DNA from: CAZSSM01 sp964609385
GTDB lineage: Bacteria; Planctomycetota; Planctomycetia; Isosphaerales; Isosphaeraceae
Assembly: GCA_964609385.1 (NCBI GenBank)
Contig: CAZSSM010000006.1
Coordinates: 62,001 to 126,000, forward strand
Reading direction: 5' to 3'
DNA length: 64,000 nt
The notes beneath the pieces were generated by a model that saw only the letters and a program-made list of their open reading frames with translations, did no database searches and had not been told where the DNA came from. The stretch's first letter is position 1, and the number at the start of each line of letters is the position of its first letter. Made by a program: the position numbers and the translations under genes. Below are positions 26,904-35,380 of the stretch, piece after piece.

Positions 26904-27187
26904 GGGTCACCTTCCTGAAATTCAATGTCTCGGCTCGATGGAACCCACCTCAGGTTCCCTATCGGTGTCACGGAACAGGCCTTCGCTCGATTCGGGACGC
27001 TATCTTGATCGCTCCTTCAGGGAGTCAGCGACAAAGGGGATCGGTCCCGACCTTTAAAACGAGAGCGCGGGTCCCGATCGCCAACCGGACGCACGTCACG
27101 CCCGTCTGTGTGTTGTGTCACCGACCGGGCGTCCCAACAACCCACCATGAGTCCAGGGGGATTCGGGACCGAATAGGGAGCGAGACG

Positions 27188-27715
27188 ATGCGGATACGTT
27201 GGGGCTTGCTGGTGGGTCTGCTGACATGGGGCACGGCGGCCTATGGGGTCGCGCGACTGCATGAGCTGCCGGGCGGCTACCTCGGCTTTCTCTGTGGCCC
27301 CTGGGGCTGCCTGCCGACATTATGGTCGTTGGTGGCGATGCACGGATCCTGGTGCCTCGCCTTGGTCCCGATCGTCGCCTTGTTCTCAGCGCGGCTCTCG
27401 ACCTCACGACTCCGGATGGCCGGGACGATCCTGATCGTCATAGGGATCCTCGGCACCGTGGTCCTGCTCTCGACCGCCGGCTGGCAGTGGCTGAGCGAAC
27501 GCGAGTCGCTCTGGAGATATACCCCGGCGTTTATGCTCTTCGAACTGGTCAAGCAGGTCGACTTCTCGCCGATCCCGATCGCCTTGGCGGGCCTGGCCTG
27601 CGATGTGATCGCCGATTACCGGACGCGTCGAGACCTGCACACGACGATGTGCGACCACGACCGGATGGACCACGAGTCGCACTTGTCGGTTTCCGAATCG
27701 CTCGGCGCAGCCTGA
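27188..27715 (+). CDS. Small integral membrane protein, function unknown
   Basis: This 175-residue protein has four likely membrane helices: residues 5-20 (WGLLVGLLTWGTAAYGV), 40-65 (LPTLWSLVAMHGSWCLALVPIV), 75-100 (AGTILIVIGILGTVVLLST) and 120-143. A hydrophilic His/Asp-rich C terminus (TTMCDHDRMDHESH) could bind metal, but this is inference. The start ATG at 27188 has a purine-rich upstream stretch (GGGAGCGAG). It is divergent from the dioxygenase gene. I do not recognise the family. Confidence 0.7.
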   Translation: MRIRWGLLVGLLTWGTAAYGVARLHELPGGYLGFLCGPWGCLPTLWSLVAMHGSWCLALVPIVALFSARLSTSRLRMAGTILIVIGILGTVVLLSTAGWQWLSERESLWRYTPAFMLFELVKQVDFSPIPIALAGLACDVIADYRTRRDLHTTMCDHDRMDHESHLSVSESLGAA

Positions 27716-27831
27716 TCACCGCTTCCCTGCGACGAGTTTGTTGACCAGCAACGTGAGTCCAAGTGAGGACCGACTGGGCAACCGTCTCGATTAAAGGCTG
27801 CCAAAGCATTCCGATCCAATTTGATCAAAAC

Positions 27832-28563
27832 TCATGCCTGATTGCCAACGTTCGCTTGGGCGTTGTCAGCGGCGGCGAGTTGCTCGCGAACATCGTCACT
27901 GACCTGGATGATCACGTCCAAGCCGATCTTGGTGGTCCGGATCTGCCAGTGCGAGCGGTCCCAGCCCACAATGATGTTGGAGGCTTCCAGACGGTCCAGC
28001 ATCTGCTCGACGAAGGCCGGGACCCGGTCCTCGAACTCGGGGATGATGTCCATCTTCCGCCCGATCAGGCTGAGCAGGCCGCGCAGCGTCGACGGGCCGT
28101 TCTGCTCGATGTACCGCTTGCCCTCGGGCGAGGCCGGATCAGGTCCTTGGAGCGTCAGGTTCATCGACTTGACCATACGTCCGAAGAGGCCGAACCACGA
28201 CGAACCGAACCCGAAGTAGTCGCGGTGGATGATCTGGACCTGGTCTTCCCGGACGATCGCTGCCTGGTAGACCGCCTCCAGGTAGTTCTCACCGTAGTCG
28301 GTCTGGAAGGCAATATTGACACCTTTAGCAAGGTTCTGAAGCGCTTTTTGAGGCGAGTTCCGTAGAGGATTGACATCCATCTGCGCGTCGAGCAATCCGC
28401 CGGCCTTGCGTGCGGTGACGGCCCCCTGACCAGACTCGGCTTGCACCGCCACACCCAGGCCGATCGAATCACTTTGTCGAGGCGGTCGGGCCACCTCCTC
28501 GGCCTCCAGACCCTTGTGCGGCGGGATCGCGGGCCGGTCCTTGGGGAATTGGTCCGAAGGCAT
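27832..28563 (-). CDS. Hypothetical protein
   Basis: This 243-residue protein is not recognised. The first 75 residues are Pro/Ala/Gln-rich and probably disordered. From about residue 75 the sequence becomes ordered, with strands and helices such as NIAFQTDYGENYLEAVYQAAI, VQIIHRDYFGFGSSWFGLFGR and DIIPEFEDRVPAFVEQML. There is no signal peptide. The ATG at 28563 is chosen because upstream residues are Arg/Gly/Ser noise, but there is no strong ribosome binding site. It is convergent with the small membrane protein gene. Confidence 0.6.
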   Translation of the reverse strand: MPSDQFPKDRPAIPPHKGLEAEEVARPPRQSDSIGLGVAVQAESGQGAVTARKAGGLLDAQMDVNPLRNSPQKALQNLAKGVNIAFQTDYGENYLEAVYQAAIVREDQVQIIHRDYFGFGSSWFGLFGRMVKSMNLTLQGPDPASPEGKRYIEQNGPSTLRGLLSLIGRKMDIIPEFEDRVPAFVEQMLDRLEASNIIVGWDRSHWQIRTTKIGLDVIIQVSDDVREQLAAADNAQANVGNQA

Positions 28564-28763
28564 CGCGCACTGGCTCCCATCGAGGACTCGAAGGTGACGC
28601 GGCCCGACCCGCGCTTCAGATCTCCGGCGACACCCCACCTCCGATTGCGATTGTTCCACCCCGCCCGAGACCACTCGGAACGGAAACGGTTCCAATTTAC
28701 TCGACCTGCCGACCGTTTACATCGAAAATCGTCATGACGATCCCACCTTCCAACCTGATCCGA

Positions 28764-29231
28764 CTAGATTGAATCACCAATAAAGACCGGCATACGATCG
28801 CTCCGCGTCATCACCCGGTAATAGTGGCTCGACGGTTGGCAAAGCATATACACTACAGCGATCCCACGCTCATCAGGCACCAGGAGGCCGCGGATCCCTT
28901 GAGGAACCTGGTACCAGACTCCGCCCTCCAAGCCCAGTGTCGCCGGGATCTCCACCGCCTCGACCTCGACACCGCGCCAACCGCCGTGCTCGACCGTTTC
29001 CAGCCAGGTCCAGCCGGTCCGAGGCAGGTACCGGCTCTGGCACCGCACGTTGCCCCAACGGACCATCAGGAGCTGACCGTCCCGCCAGATCGGCAACCGC
29101 GGTCGACGATCGCGGTACAGGAACCGGACCTCGCGCTCGCCACCGCGCTCGTGGATCCGACGCTTCAAGTCGGCCCGCCCCACCAACTCCGTGGGCAACT
29201 CGCTCCATGCCAGGGCAACCCCCACGCACAT
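28764..29231 (-). CDS. Compact SRAP-like (SOS response-associated, HMCES/YedK-type) protein
   Basis: This 155-residue protein is shorter than typical SRAP domains (about 200-220) but has a similar layout. It has Met-Cys at the start (C2, the DNA-crosslinking residue in the family), the MRWG-like VRWGN at 57-61, a strand/helix with E102 where FYEW normally lies, and DRMPV at 145-149. The histidine that precedes DRMP in canonical members is Ser here; a His at 136 might substitute. SRAP proteins cap abasic sites in single-stranded DNA. It lies 93 bp downstream of a Y-family polymerase gene on the same strand, which fits a shared DNA-damage role. The assignment is from motifs only. Confidence 0.6.
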   Translation of the reverse strand: MCVGVALAWSELPTELVGRADLKRRIHERGGEREVRFLYRDRRPRLPIWRDGQLLMVRWGNVRCQSRYLPRTGWTWLETVEHGGWRGVEVEAVEIPATLGLEGGVWYQVPQGIRGLLVPDERGIAVVYMLCQPSSHYYRVMTRSDRMPVFIGDSI

Positions 29232-29324
29232 TACCCCGATGCGCTCGGACTTGGGGGGCGGACCGCAGCCCGGATCGCCCGAACGCGGCCGACGATCATC
29301 GATCGTGTACCCATCGACGAGACC

Positions 29325-30560
29325 TCAGAAACAGGATTTGCCGCGGATATCGCAAATATCATAACCGTTGACCTGATCTTGGTAGATGTGCGCTAGCGGC
29401 AAGGTCGCCCCGCTCCGGACGGCGAACCGTCCATACTGCTGATTGACCTCGTGCTTGAGTCGGGCCCGCTGTTCGGCGCGGACGCGGGTCTCGGGTGACT
29501 CGAAGAGGCTTAACTGCATCTGCCCCTGGGGCTGGAGTCGCTCGGCAATCACCTGCATCCGCTTTGCGGCCTGGTGTGGCCTCCAGGCGTCGCGGAGGCA
29601 GGGCCGGGCCACCTCAAGGAGGTCCTCGAACCGATCGGTGGCTACAGTCAAGTCGCGCGTGCTCACACCCACCGCCCCGTCACGGTAGGAGACCCAGATC
29701 GTCAGCTGACCGGCGAGCACCTGATGGTACGTTAATTCTTCAATGAGCCGCTCCAGGTTGCGGACCAGCCAGGCGTAGATCACGTGGGGATCGTCGCTGG
29801 CCTGGTCGAAGTTGCCGCCACGCGACAGGCTCTTGTGCGGGACTCGCTGCGGATTGATCGGGAAGACCGGGTCGCCTCGGAGTTCCCACCAAAGCGCCTC
29901 GCCCGAGGCGGTCAGCAGTTGGCGAATCAACCCACGGTCGGCGTGGACGAACTCCAGGCAGTTGCGGATCCTCCAAGGCTCCAGGCGACGCGCTCGGCGC
30001 CCAGCGATCCCGGTCACCTCGGTCACCGGCAGGCGCTCCAGGAGTTGTCGCTCGCCGACCCGATCGAGGATCGCCAGGGCGCCGAACGGCTTGGCCGCGT
30101 CGGAGATCAGCTTGGCCAGGGTCCGCGACCGCGCGATCCCCACCGTCACCGGGACCCGAAGCTCGGACCAGACCCGGTCCCGAAGCCGCTCGGCCAGATC
30201 TTGGCAGTTCGAGGCGGCCCGGCCCCGACCCACCTCGGCCCGGAAGAAGCACTCGTCGATCGAGTAGTATTCGACCCGCGACGAGTACTCCCGGACCAGG
30301 CCGAGCATCCGACGGCTCAGGACTTCGTACCAGCGGAAGTCCCGCTTGATGTAAATCCCTTCCGGACACAAGCGCCGCGCGTCCCAAATCGGCATGCCCG
30401 TCGCCACCCCGGCGGCCTTCATCTCATAGCTCTTGGCGATCACGCAGGCCCCCTGATTGCCCAGGACGCCCACCGACTTGCCCAACAGGAACGAGTCTCG
30501 GACCCGCTCGGCCGAAACATAGAAACAGTCGGCATCGAGATGACCGATCGCTGTCACCAT
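29325..30560 (-). CDS. Y-family translesion DNA polymerase (UmuC/DinB type)
   Basis: This 411-residue error-prone polymerase carries the three catalytic acids: D9 in IGHLDADCFYVSAERV, and D102 and E103 in YYSIDECFF. The little-finger and thumb regions follow, with the HhH-type segment VTEVTGIAGRRARRLE and the segment RVPHKSLSRGGNF. It bypasses lesions that block replication. The C-terminal 100 residues are divergent (MQLSLFESPETR-like segment, where UmuC/DinB proteins often have a clamp-binding QLSLF motif: here QMQLSLF). The start at 30560 matches the family. No umuD partner is seen. A possible damage-responsive operator lies upstream. Confidence 0.9.
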   Translation of the reverse strand: MVTAIGHLDADCFYVSAERVRDSFLLGKSVGVLGNQGACVIAKSYEMKAAGVATGMPIWDARRLCPEGIYIKRDFRWYEVLSRRMLGLVREYSSRVEYYSIDECFFRAEVGRGRAASNCQDLAERLRDRVWSELRVPVTVGIARSRTLAKLISDAAKPFGALAILDRVGERQLLERLPVTEVTGIAGRRARRLEPWRIRNCLEFVHADRGLIRQLLTASGEALWWELRGDPVFPINPQRVPHKSLSRGGNFDQASDDPHVIYAWLVRNLERLIEELTYHQVLAGQLTIWVSYRDGAVGVSTRDLTVATDRFEDLLEVARPCLRDAWRPHQAAKRMQVIAERLQPQGQMQLSLFESPETRVRAEQRARLKHEVNQQYGRFAVRSGATLPLAHIYQDQVNGYDICDIRGKSCF

Positions 30561-30601
30561 CGATCCGACCCCCGCTTCAGTTCTCCACAACCTCATCCGA
30601 C

Positions 30602-30617
30602 TCTATACAAAACCATA
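30602..30617 (-). promoter_or_regulatory. Candidate LexA-like operator upstream of the polymerase gene
   Basis: CTAT at 30602-30605 and ATAG at 30614-30617 are inverted repeats separated by 8 bp, the spacing of the CTGT-N8-ACAG LexA box of proteobacteria. A further CTGTACA lies just beyond (30619-30625). The site is about 45 bp upstream of the ATG, where a promoter is expected. The specificity of LexA in this organism is unknown, so this is a candidate only. Confidence 0.3.
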
Positions 30618-30868
30618 GTCTGTACAAATCCCTCGTCAAGTCAAGGGACCACTCGCTGGCGTAGTCCCCAGGGCGTCCACGACTAAAAGCGACCTAGCCC
30701 AGTACATTTAATCACAGAACAAGTTTATGTTTAAAACAATTTGTTTTATCCAGATAGTCGAGATCTTTTTTACGAAGAAATCACTAGAATTCGGCTGGGG
30801 CAAAATTTCACGGTCAGGCCAACCTGCAGGGACCGGGACAATCTGTCCCCGCACATACAATTACATCA
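30618..30868. other. AT-rich intergenic stretch with a palindrome
   Basis: Between the polymerase and the sugar isomerase genes the composition drops sharply, with runs such as GTTTATGTTTAAAACAA and GATCTTTTTTACG. A perfect 17-bp palindrome TAAAACAATTTGTTTTA (odd centre) lies at 30732-30748. No coding frame is convincing. It may hold a promoter or be foreign DNA. Confidence 0.4.
30835..30849 (-). terminator. Short hairpin after the sugar isomerase gene
   Basis: GGGACA at 30835-30840 and TGTCCC at 30844-30849 pair around a 3-nt loop, 20 bp past the stop codon of the minus-strand isomerase gene. No T-run follows, so termination strength is uncertain. Confidence 0.35.
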
Positions 30869-31885
30869 TCATGCTTTGCGTAACGTCTCGAAAGCGCGGG
30901 TCATTGCCTGGGCGGTGGCCTCGACGGCCTCGCGGTTATCGAGCGCGTTCAAGGCTTGGTTGAACGGCTCGGCGCGGACCGGTCCGGAGTAGCCGATCTC
31001 CGCCAAGGCCCCGAGGAACCCTTTGAGGTCGATGACGCCGGTGGCGGCCGGCAATTCGCGGCGGTTGTCGATCTGCTGGTCGCGCGGGATCCCGGCCGGG
31101 GCATCGTTCAGGTCGCAGGCCACAATCTCCGTATCGTTGAGCGACCGCAGGTCGTCGAGGGTCTCGTCGGCGGTGTACCAATGCCAGCTATCCAGGATGA
31201 CCCCAACGTTGGGCCGGTCGATCTCCGCGATCAGATCTTGGGTCTCAGCCAGGGTGTGCAGGAACGGGTAGCGCTTGGCCGTCCAGAGCGTCTTGGGTCC
31301 GACGTATTCCAAGCCGAGGCGGAGCCCCGCATCGAGGCAAACCTGTGCAGCGGTGCGAAGCCGCTCGGCATGGACTCGAAAATTCTCGACATACGTCCGC
31401 TCGGCGTCCGCAGGCGAAATGTACGTCCCAATTCGCGTAATCCCAGCGTCCCGGAGTCGTTGGCAGGTCCTGGGGAACCCGCGCATCGATTCGTTGAACG
31501 TCTGATCGTCTTTGCGGAAGTCGACTGGCAGCGAGCCGGCCCCAAAGACCAGGCCCGCCTCGGTGACGCGATCGACGATCCGCGCGATCTGATCGTCATC
31601 GGACCGGTCGAAAAAGGACGTGACCGGCGAAACGGCCTCGAATCCGAACTCGATGGCCAATTCGACGATCTCGGGAAACGCCGCCCGTACGCCGATCGAA
31701 CCGGCCCGCAGCGAAATCGTCATCCGGTCCTGCTTTGCGGCGGTCTGGGTCGACGAAGCGGACGCTGCGCCGACGCTACCTCGGGCCAAGACGAACCCGG
31801 AGAGGCCGAGACCGGCCAATCGACCGAGGGCATCCCGTCGGTTCGGGAAACGATTGGGGTGATCCTGCCATACGGGGTCGGGCAT
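30869..31885 (-). CDS. Tat-exported sugar phosphate isomerase/epimerase-family protein
   Basis: This 338-residue TIM-barrel protein is of the xylose isomerase-like/AP endonuclease 2 family. A twin-arginine type leader (NRRDALGRLAGLGLSGFVLARG) suggests periplasmic location. Family segments include VELAIEFGFEAVSPV, LRLGLEYVGPKTLW, GVILDSWHWYTADET (metal-binding Asp/His) and the C-terminal GALAEIGYSGPVRAEPF with a Glu ligand. The likely reaction is isomerisation or epimerisation of a sugar or keto-sugar, but the substrate is unknown. It lies 39 bp downstream of the metallophosphoesterase gene on the same strand, so the two are probably one operon. The neighbourhood is rich in sugar-active genes. 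Confidence 0.88.
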   Translation of the reverse strand: MPDPVWQDHPNRFPNRRDALGRLAGLGLSGFVLARGSVGAASASSTQTAAKQDRMTISLRAGSIGVRAAFPEIVELAIEFGFEAVSPVTSFFDRSDDDQIARIVDRVTEAGLVFGAGSLPVDFRKDDQTFNESMRGFPRTCQRLRDAGITRIGTYISPADAERTYVENFRVHAERLRTAAQVCLDAGLRLGLEYVGPKTLWTAKRYPFLHTLAETQDLIAEIDRPNVGVILDSWHWYTADETLDDLRSLNDTEIVACDLNDAPAGIPRDQQIDNRRELPAATGVIDLKGFLGALAEIGYSGPVRAEPFNQALNALDNREAVEATAQAMTRAFETLRKA

Positions 31886-31924
31886 CGCGGAGGTCCTTTG
31901 GTCGATCGGGGTAGGGTGAGGGGT

Positions 31925-32929
31925 TCAGAAACGAATGAGGCGATCGGAGATCACCGGCGTGACCGGGTTGTTGGATGGCTTGGAGGGCAAACCGAGTTCG
32001 TCGGGTCCCGGTGGGATGAAGGCGCTGGCGGTCCCTTCGATCTTGAGCGTGCCCGAGGCCGGTGTAATCGTCAGGAAGGCCCAGAGCGGCTCGTCGTAGG
32101 GGATCGTGTACCGGACCCACGGGTTTGCCTCGTCGACGGCCGGGTCGAATCGGAGCCGGATGTAGTCGCCTCCGACCCAGAAGTACGACATACTATTGAT
32201 CTGAACGTAAGCGATTTCGTTGATCGTTGTCGCATAGTCGATGTGATGATGTCCGCTGAGGCAGGCGATAACCTTCCGTCGACCTGCTTGTCGGTTCGCT
32301 TCTTCCAAAATCTCACGGACCGCCCGGGCATTATCGACCCCGCTCGGATTCTCCAGGCTCTGGTGCGAGAGGACGAGCGTCGGCTTGTCGGTGCCCCGGA
32401 GATCCTCGGCGAGCCAATCCCGCTGCGCTTCGCCGATGTGCCGCGGATATCCCCCTTGGTGGTCGTCCGGGCGTTCGTTGCCGTCGAGCACGACAATGTG
32501 ACAGGGGCCATGGTCGAACGAATCGTAGCGGGACGACATCCCATAGTAGTCGAGCGTCTGCTCCCAGGTATATCCGCCATCGATGTCGTGATTGCCGAGG
32601 ACATGATAGGTCGGCTTGGCGCAGCGATCGAAGATCTCGAAGAAGGCGCGGTTGGCCGGCTTGGGCTGACAGAAATCGCCCATCTGGACGACGATGTCCA
32701 CATCGCGGGCCTCGGCGGCGGCAACGAACCGCTCCAGTCGCTCGTCGGGATCATGAATGATATCTTTATGGACATCGGCACAGATGCCGATCGTCAGGGA
32801 TTCGGCGCTCGGATCGTCGACAGCCGGGGTCCCCTCAGCCTGAGTCTGGAGACCGGAGGCCAAGCCGAGCCCTCCGATCCCGGCAGCAGTCATCTGACCG
32901 AGGAAATCGCGTCGCGAAGCATCCGTCAT
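31925..32929 (-). CDS. Tat-exported calcineurin-like metallophosphoesterase
   Basis: This 334-residue phosphoesterase has a leader of the type SRRDFLGQMTAAGIGGLGLASG. All five metal-site blocks are present in order: ICADVHKD, QMGDF, LGNHDIDGG, VLSHQSL and LSGHHHID. Such exported enzymes hydrolyse phosphomonoesters or diesters in the periplasm. The ATG at 32929 is the family-like start; the frame runs about 50 codons further upstream without conserved features. It probably shares a transcript with the isomerase gene downstream. Confidence 0.9.
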   Translation of the reverse strand: MTDASRRDFLGQMTAAGIGGLGLASGLQTQAEGTPAVDDPSAESLTIGICADVHKDIIHDPDERLERFVAAAEARDVDIVVQMGDFCQPKPANRAFFEIFDRCAKPTYHVLGNHDIDGGYTWEQTLDYYGMSSRYDSFDHGPCHIVVLDGNERPDDHQGGYPRHIGEAQRDWLAEDLRGTDKPTLVLSHQSLENPSGVDNARAVREILEEANRQAGRRKVIACLSGHHHIDYATTINEIAYVQINSMSYFWVGGDYIRLRFDPAVDEANPWVRYTIPYDEPLWAFLTITPASGTLKIEGTASAFIPPGPDELGLPSKPSNNPVTPVISDRLIRF

Positions 32930-33364
32930 GAGGGATCTCCCGAAGGCTTTGACGGTCAAATCATTGGGGAGAGGCAACGAGCCGCTGAGGCCCGCTCTCT
33001 CCTCGATTCTGGCGGTATGACCCAATCCGGAGCAAGGCCCTGGCCATGTTCGGAGCCATCTCCCGTTTGAGGTCACCATGCTGCAACGGCAACGAGGTCC
33101 GGGTAGGATGGCATCGACGCCGCCATGCTGAAAGGGCGGGCGGCGCGTCCGACCCCAGTCTCGAGGTCGGATTGACGCTTCGACACCATTGAGAAACTCC
33201 AGGCATCGTCAATCCTCAGGATGTTGGCCTCGGCGCGTCGGGCTCGCACGCGCAATCGGTCCCGACGGGTGCCGTTGGTCCATGCGCGAGCGCGCCCAAA
33301 CACACGCGTTCACGAAACGGCATCTTCGGATCCACGACGCCATAATTTTTAAGGACTTCGAACA

Positions 33365-34819
33365 ATGCGAAGAATTTGGTTTGCGTATGCGATCGGTTGG
33401 TTGGCGATGGTCGCGATGGGCCCGGCCGGCGCCGAAGTCCGTTGGCACGGGTTGTTCACCGACGCGATGGTGCTCCAGCAAGGCGACGACGTGCCCGTCT
33501 TCGGGTTCAGTGCTGGCGAGGCGTCGGTGACGGTCCGGCTGCTCGATCGTGACGGCGCGGTGATCTCGGAGGGCTCAGCCGATACTGAGGATGGGCGTTG
33601 GCTGGTGGAGCTGGATGGCCTGGAAGCCGGCGGTCCGTTCACGCTCGAGGCAGTTGCGGGCGACCAGACGATCGCGGTGGACAACGTGCTCGTCGGCGAG
33701 GTCTGGATCTGCAGCGGTCAATCCAACATGCAATGGCCCTTAACCCGGACCTTCGAGGCCGAGAAGGCGATCGCCGCGGCCGATTATCCCCAGATCCGGC
33801 TCTTCACCGTCCCCAGACGCGGGGCCGACGAGCCGGAGACCGACGTTGAAGGGTCTTGGGCGATCTGCTCGCCGGAGACCGCCGCCGACTTCTCAGCGGT
33901 CGGCTACTACTTCGGCCGCGACCTGCAACAAACCTTGGACGTCCCGGTCGGCCTGATCAGCTCGAACGTCGGCGGCACCCCAGCGGAGGCCTGGACCAGC
34001 CGCGAGACCCTGCTCGATACCGAAGGGCTCGACGTCCTGGTCACCCAGTATGGCGAACGGGGCCGCGATCTCCAGCACACCTCGGTTTTGTATAACGCGA
34101 TGATTGCGCCATTGATCCCATTCAAGATCCAGGGAGCAATCTGGTATCAAGGGGAATCGAATGCCGGGCGCGCCCATCAATACCGGACCCTGTTCCCAAC
34201 GATGATCACCGACTGGCGGACCCGTTGGGGATATGACTTCCCGTTCTTGCTGGTCCAACTGGCGCCGTTCAAGGCGATCGTCGAAGGGCCGGTCGAGAGC
34301 GACTGGGCCGAACTCCGCGACGCCCAGCTCCAGTCGACCGAGCTGCTGGAGCGGACCGGGATGGCGGTGATCACCGACGTCGGCGAAGAGGACGACATCC
34401 ATCCCCAGAAGAAGGAGCCCGTCGGCGCCCGCCTGGCCCTGCTGGCCCGCAAGATCGCCTACGGCCAAGCGATCCTCGCCGATGGACCAACACTCCGGAA
34501 CGTCAAACAGGAGGGTGACCGACTCGTCCTGACGTTCGACAACGTCGGTGACGGCCTCCAGACCAACGACGGCGCGTCGCTTGACGGAGCGCTGACCGGA
34601 TTCACCCTGGCCGGGGCCGATGGGCAATACGCCAACGCCGAGGCCAAGATCGTCAGCAAGGACACCATCGAGGTCACCAGCCCTGAGGTTCCGGAACCGC
34701 AGACCGTCCGCTTCGGCTGGGCCGACTACCCGGTCGTCAACCTCGTCAACTCCGAAGGGCTTACCGCCACCCCGATCAAGACCGACGATGAGCCCGCCAC
34801 AACTGAAGGACGTCAGTGA
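33365..34819 (+). CDS. Sialate O-acetylesterase-like SGNH hydrolase
   Basis: This 484-residue secreted esterase has a signal peptide (FAYAIGWLAMVAMGPAGA). The N-terminal beta-rich part (LFTDAMVLQQGDDVPVFG) and the SGNH core are typical of the SIAE/DUF303 family. The nucleophile block is WICSGQSNMQWPL, a second block is SSNVGGTPAEAW, and WYQGESNAGRAHQYRTLFPTMI is the third. A catalytic Asp/His pair is expected near residue 345 (EEDDIHPQKK). A beta-sandwich C terminus follows. It removes O-acetyl groups from sialic acids or other glycans and fits with the Asp-box protein 5 kb downstream. Confidence 0.9.
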   Translation: MRRIWFAYAIGWLAMVAMGPAGAEVRWHGLFTDAMVLQQGDDVPVFGFSAGEASVTVRLLDRDGAVISEGSADTEDGRWLVELDGLEAGGPFTLEAVAGDQTIAVDNVLVGEVWICSGQSNMQWPLTRTFEAEKAIAAADYPQIRLFTVPRRGADEPETDVEGSWAICSPETAADFSAVGYYFGRDLQQTLDVPVGLISSNVGGTPAEAWTSRETLLDTEGLDVLVTQYGERGRDLQHTSVLYNAMIAPLIPFKIQGAIWYQGESNAGRAHQYRTLFPTMITDWRTRWGYDFPFLLVQLAPFKAIVEGPVESDWAELRDAQLQSTELLERTGMAVITDVGEEDDIHPQKKEPVGARLALLARKIAYGQAILADGPTLRNVKQEGDRLVLTFDNVGDGLQTNDGASLDGALTGFTLAGADGQYANAEAKIVSKDTIEVTSPEVPEPQTVRFGWADYPVVNLVNSEGLTATPIKTDDEPATTEGRQ

Positions 34820-35380
34820 ATCGAAATAACTTGATCGGCTCATGACGCCGATCTGTTGGCCGTCTCAAACACGCCGGCCCGAGGCGTCTCCGGCCCGACG
34901 AAACCGATGGAACCCGGGTCATTCCACGGTCGTTGGGTCGGTCAACAGCTCGAAGCCTGGACAAGAAGACTTTGGGTAAGACGCGGTCGCCCCGCGATCC
35001 CACCCCAACGGGCATCCGCTCGACTTTCCGTCCCCGACTTTCCGGCCGTTTTTACTCGTCGATGCCGGGTCGCAGCCGGCACAACCCGAACCGTTTCTCT
35101 TCCTCGGCGCATACGAAACCCTCCCGGCCGATCGCATCAGAATCGGCCGATGTCTCGATCCGTGTGATTCCATATTGCCAAAGAGCCCCCGCTCCTCGCG
35201 GTCGTGGACCCGATCTCGGGCCCGCTCCGACGCCCCCTTCCGGCCGATCTCCACGCGCGACGCGGGCATCGTATCGACGCATCGATATGTCTGCTCGACC
35301 CCAACGGATGGCGGGTCGGACACGTCGAGCGGTCCGATGCGCGGTCGCTCGCCCGGCGGTGCTCCGGGACGTCGGGCCGA
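34820..35380. other. Intergenic region, no supported gene
   Basis: This gap of about 560 bp lies between the convergent SIAE-like and HTH/membrane genes. Several open frames cross it on both strands, but all are Ser/Arg/Pro-rich and look like GC-driven noise. No hairpin with a T-run or RNA gene was recognised. Confidence 0.45.

Noticed and set aside
30956..33070. Plus-strand open frame of 704 codons over the isomerase and metallophosphoesterase genes
   Set aside because: Both minus-strand genes have complete family motifs and leaders, while the plus-strand frame shows no recognisable domain.
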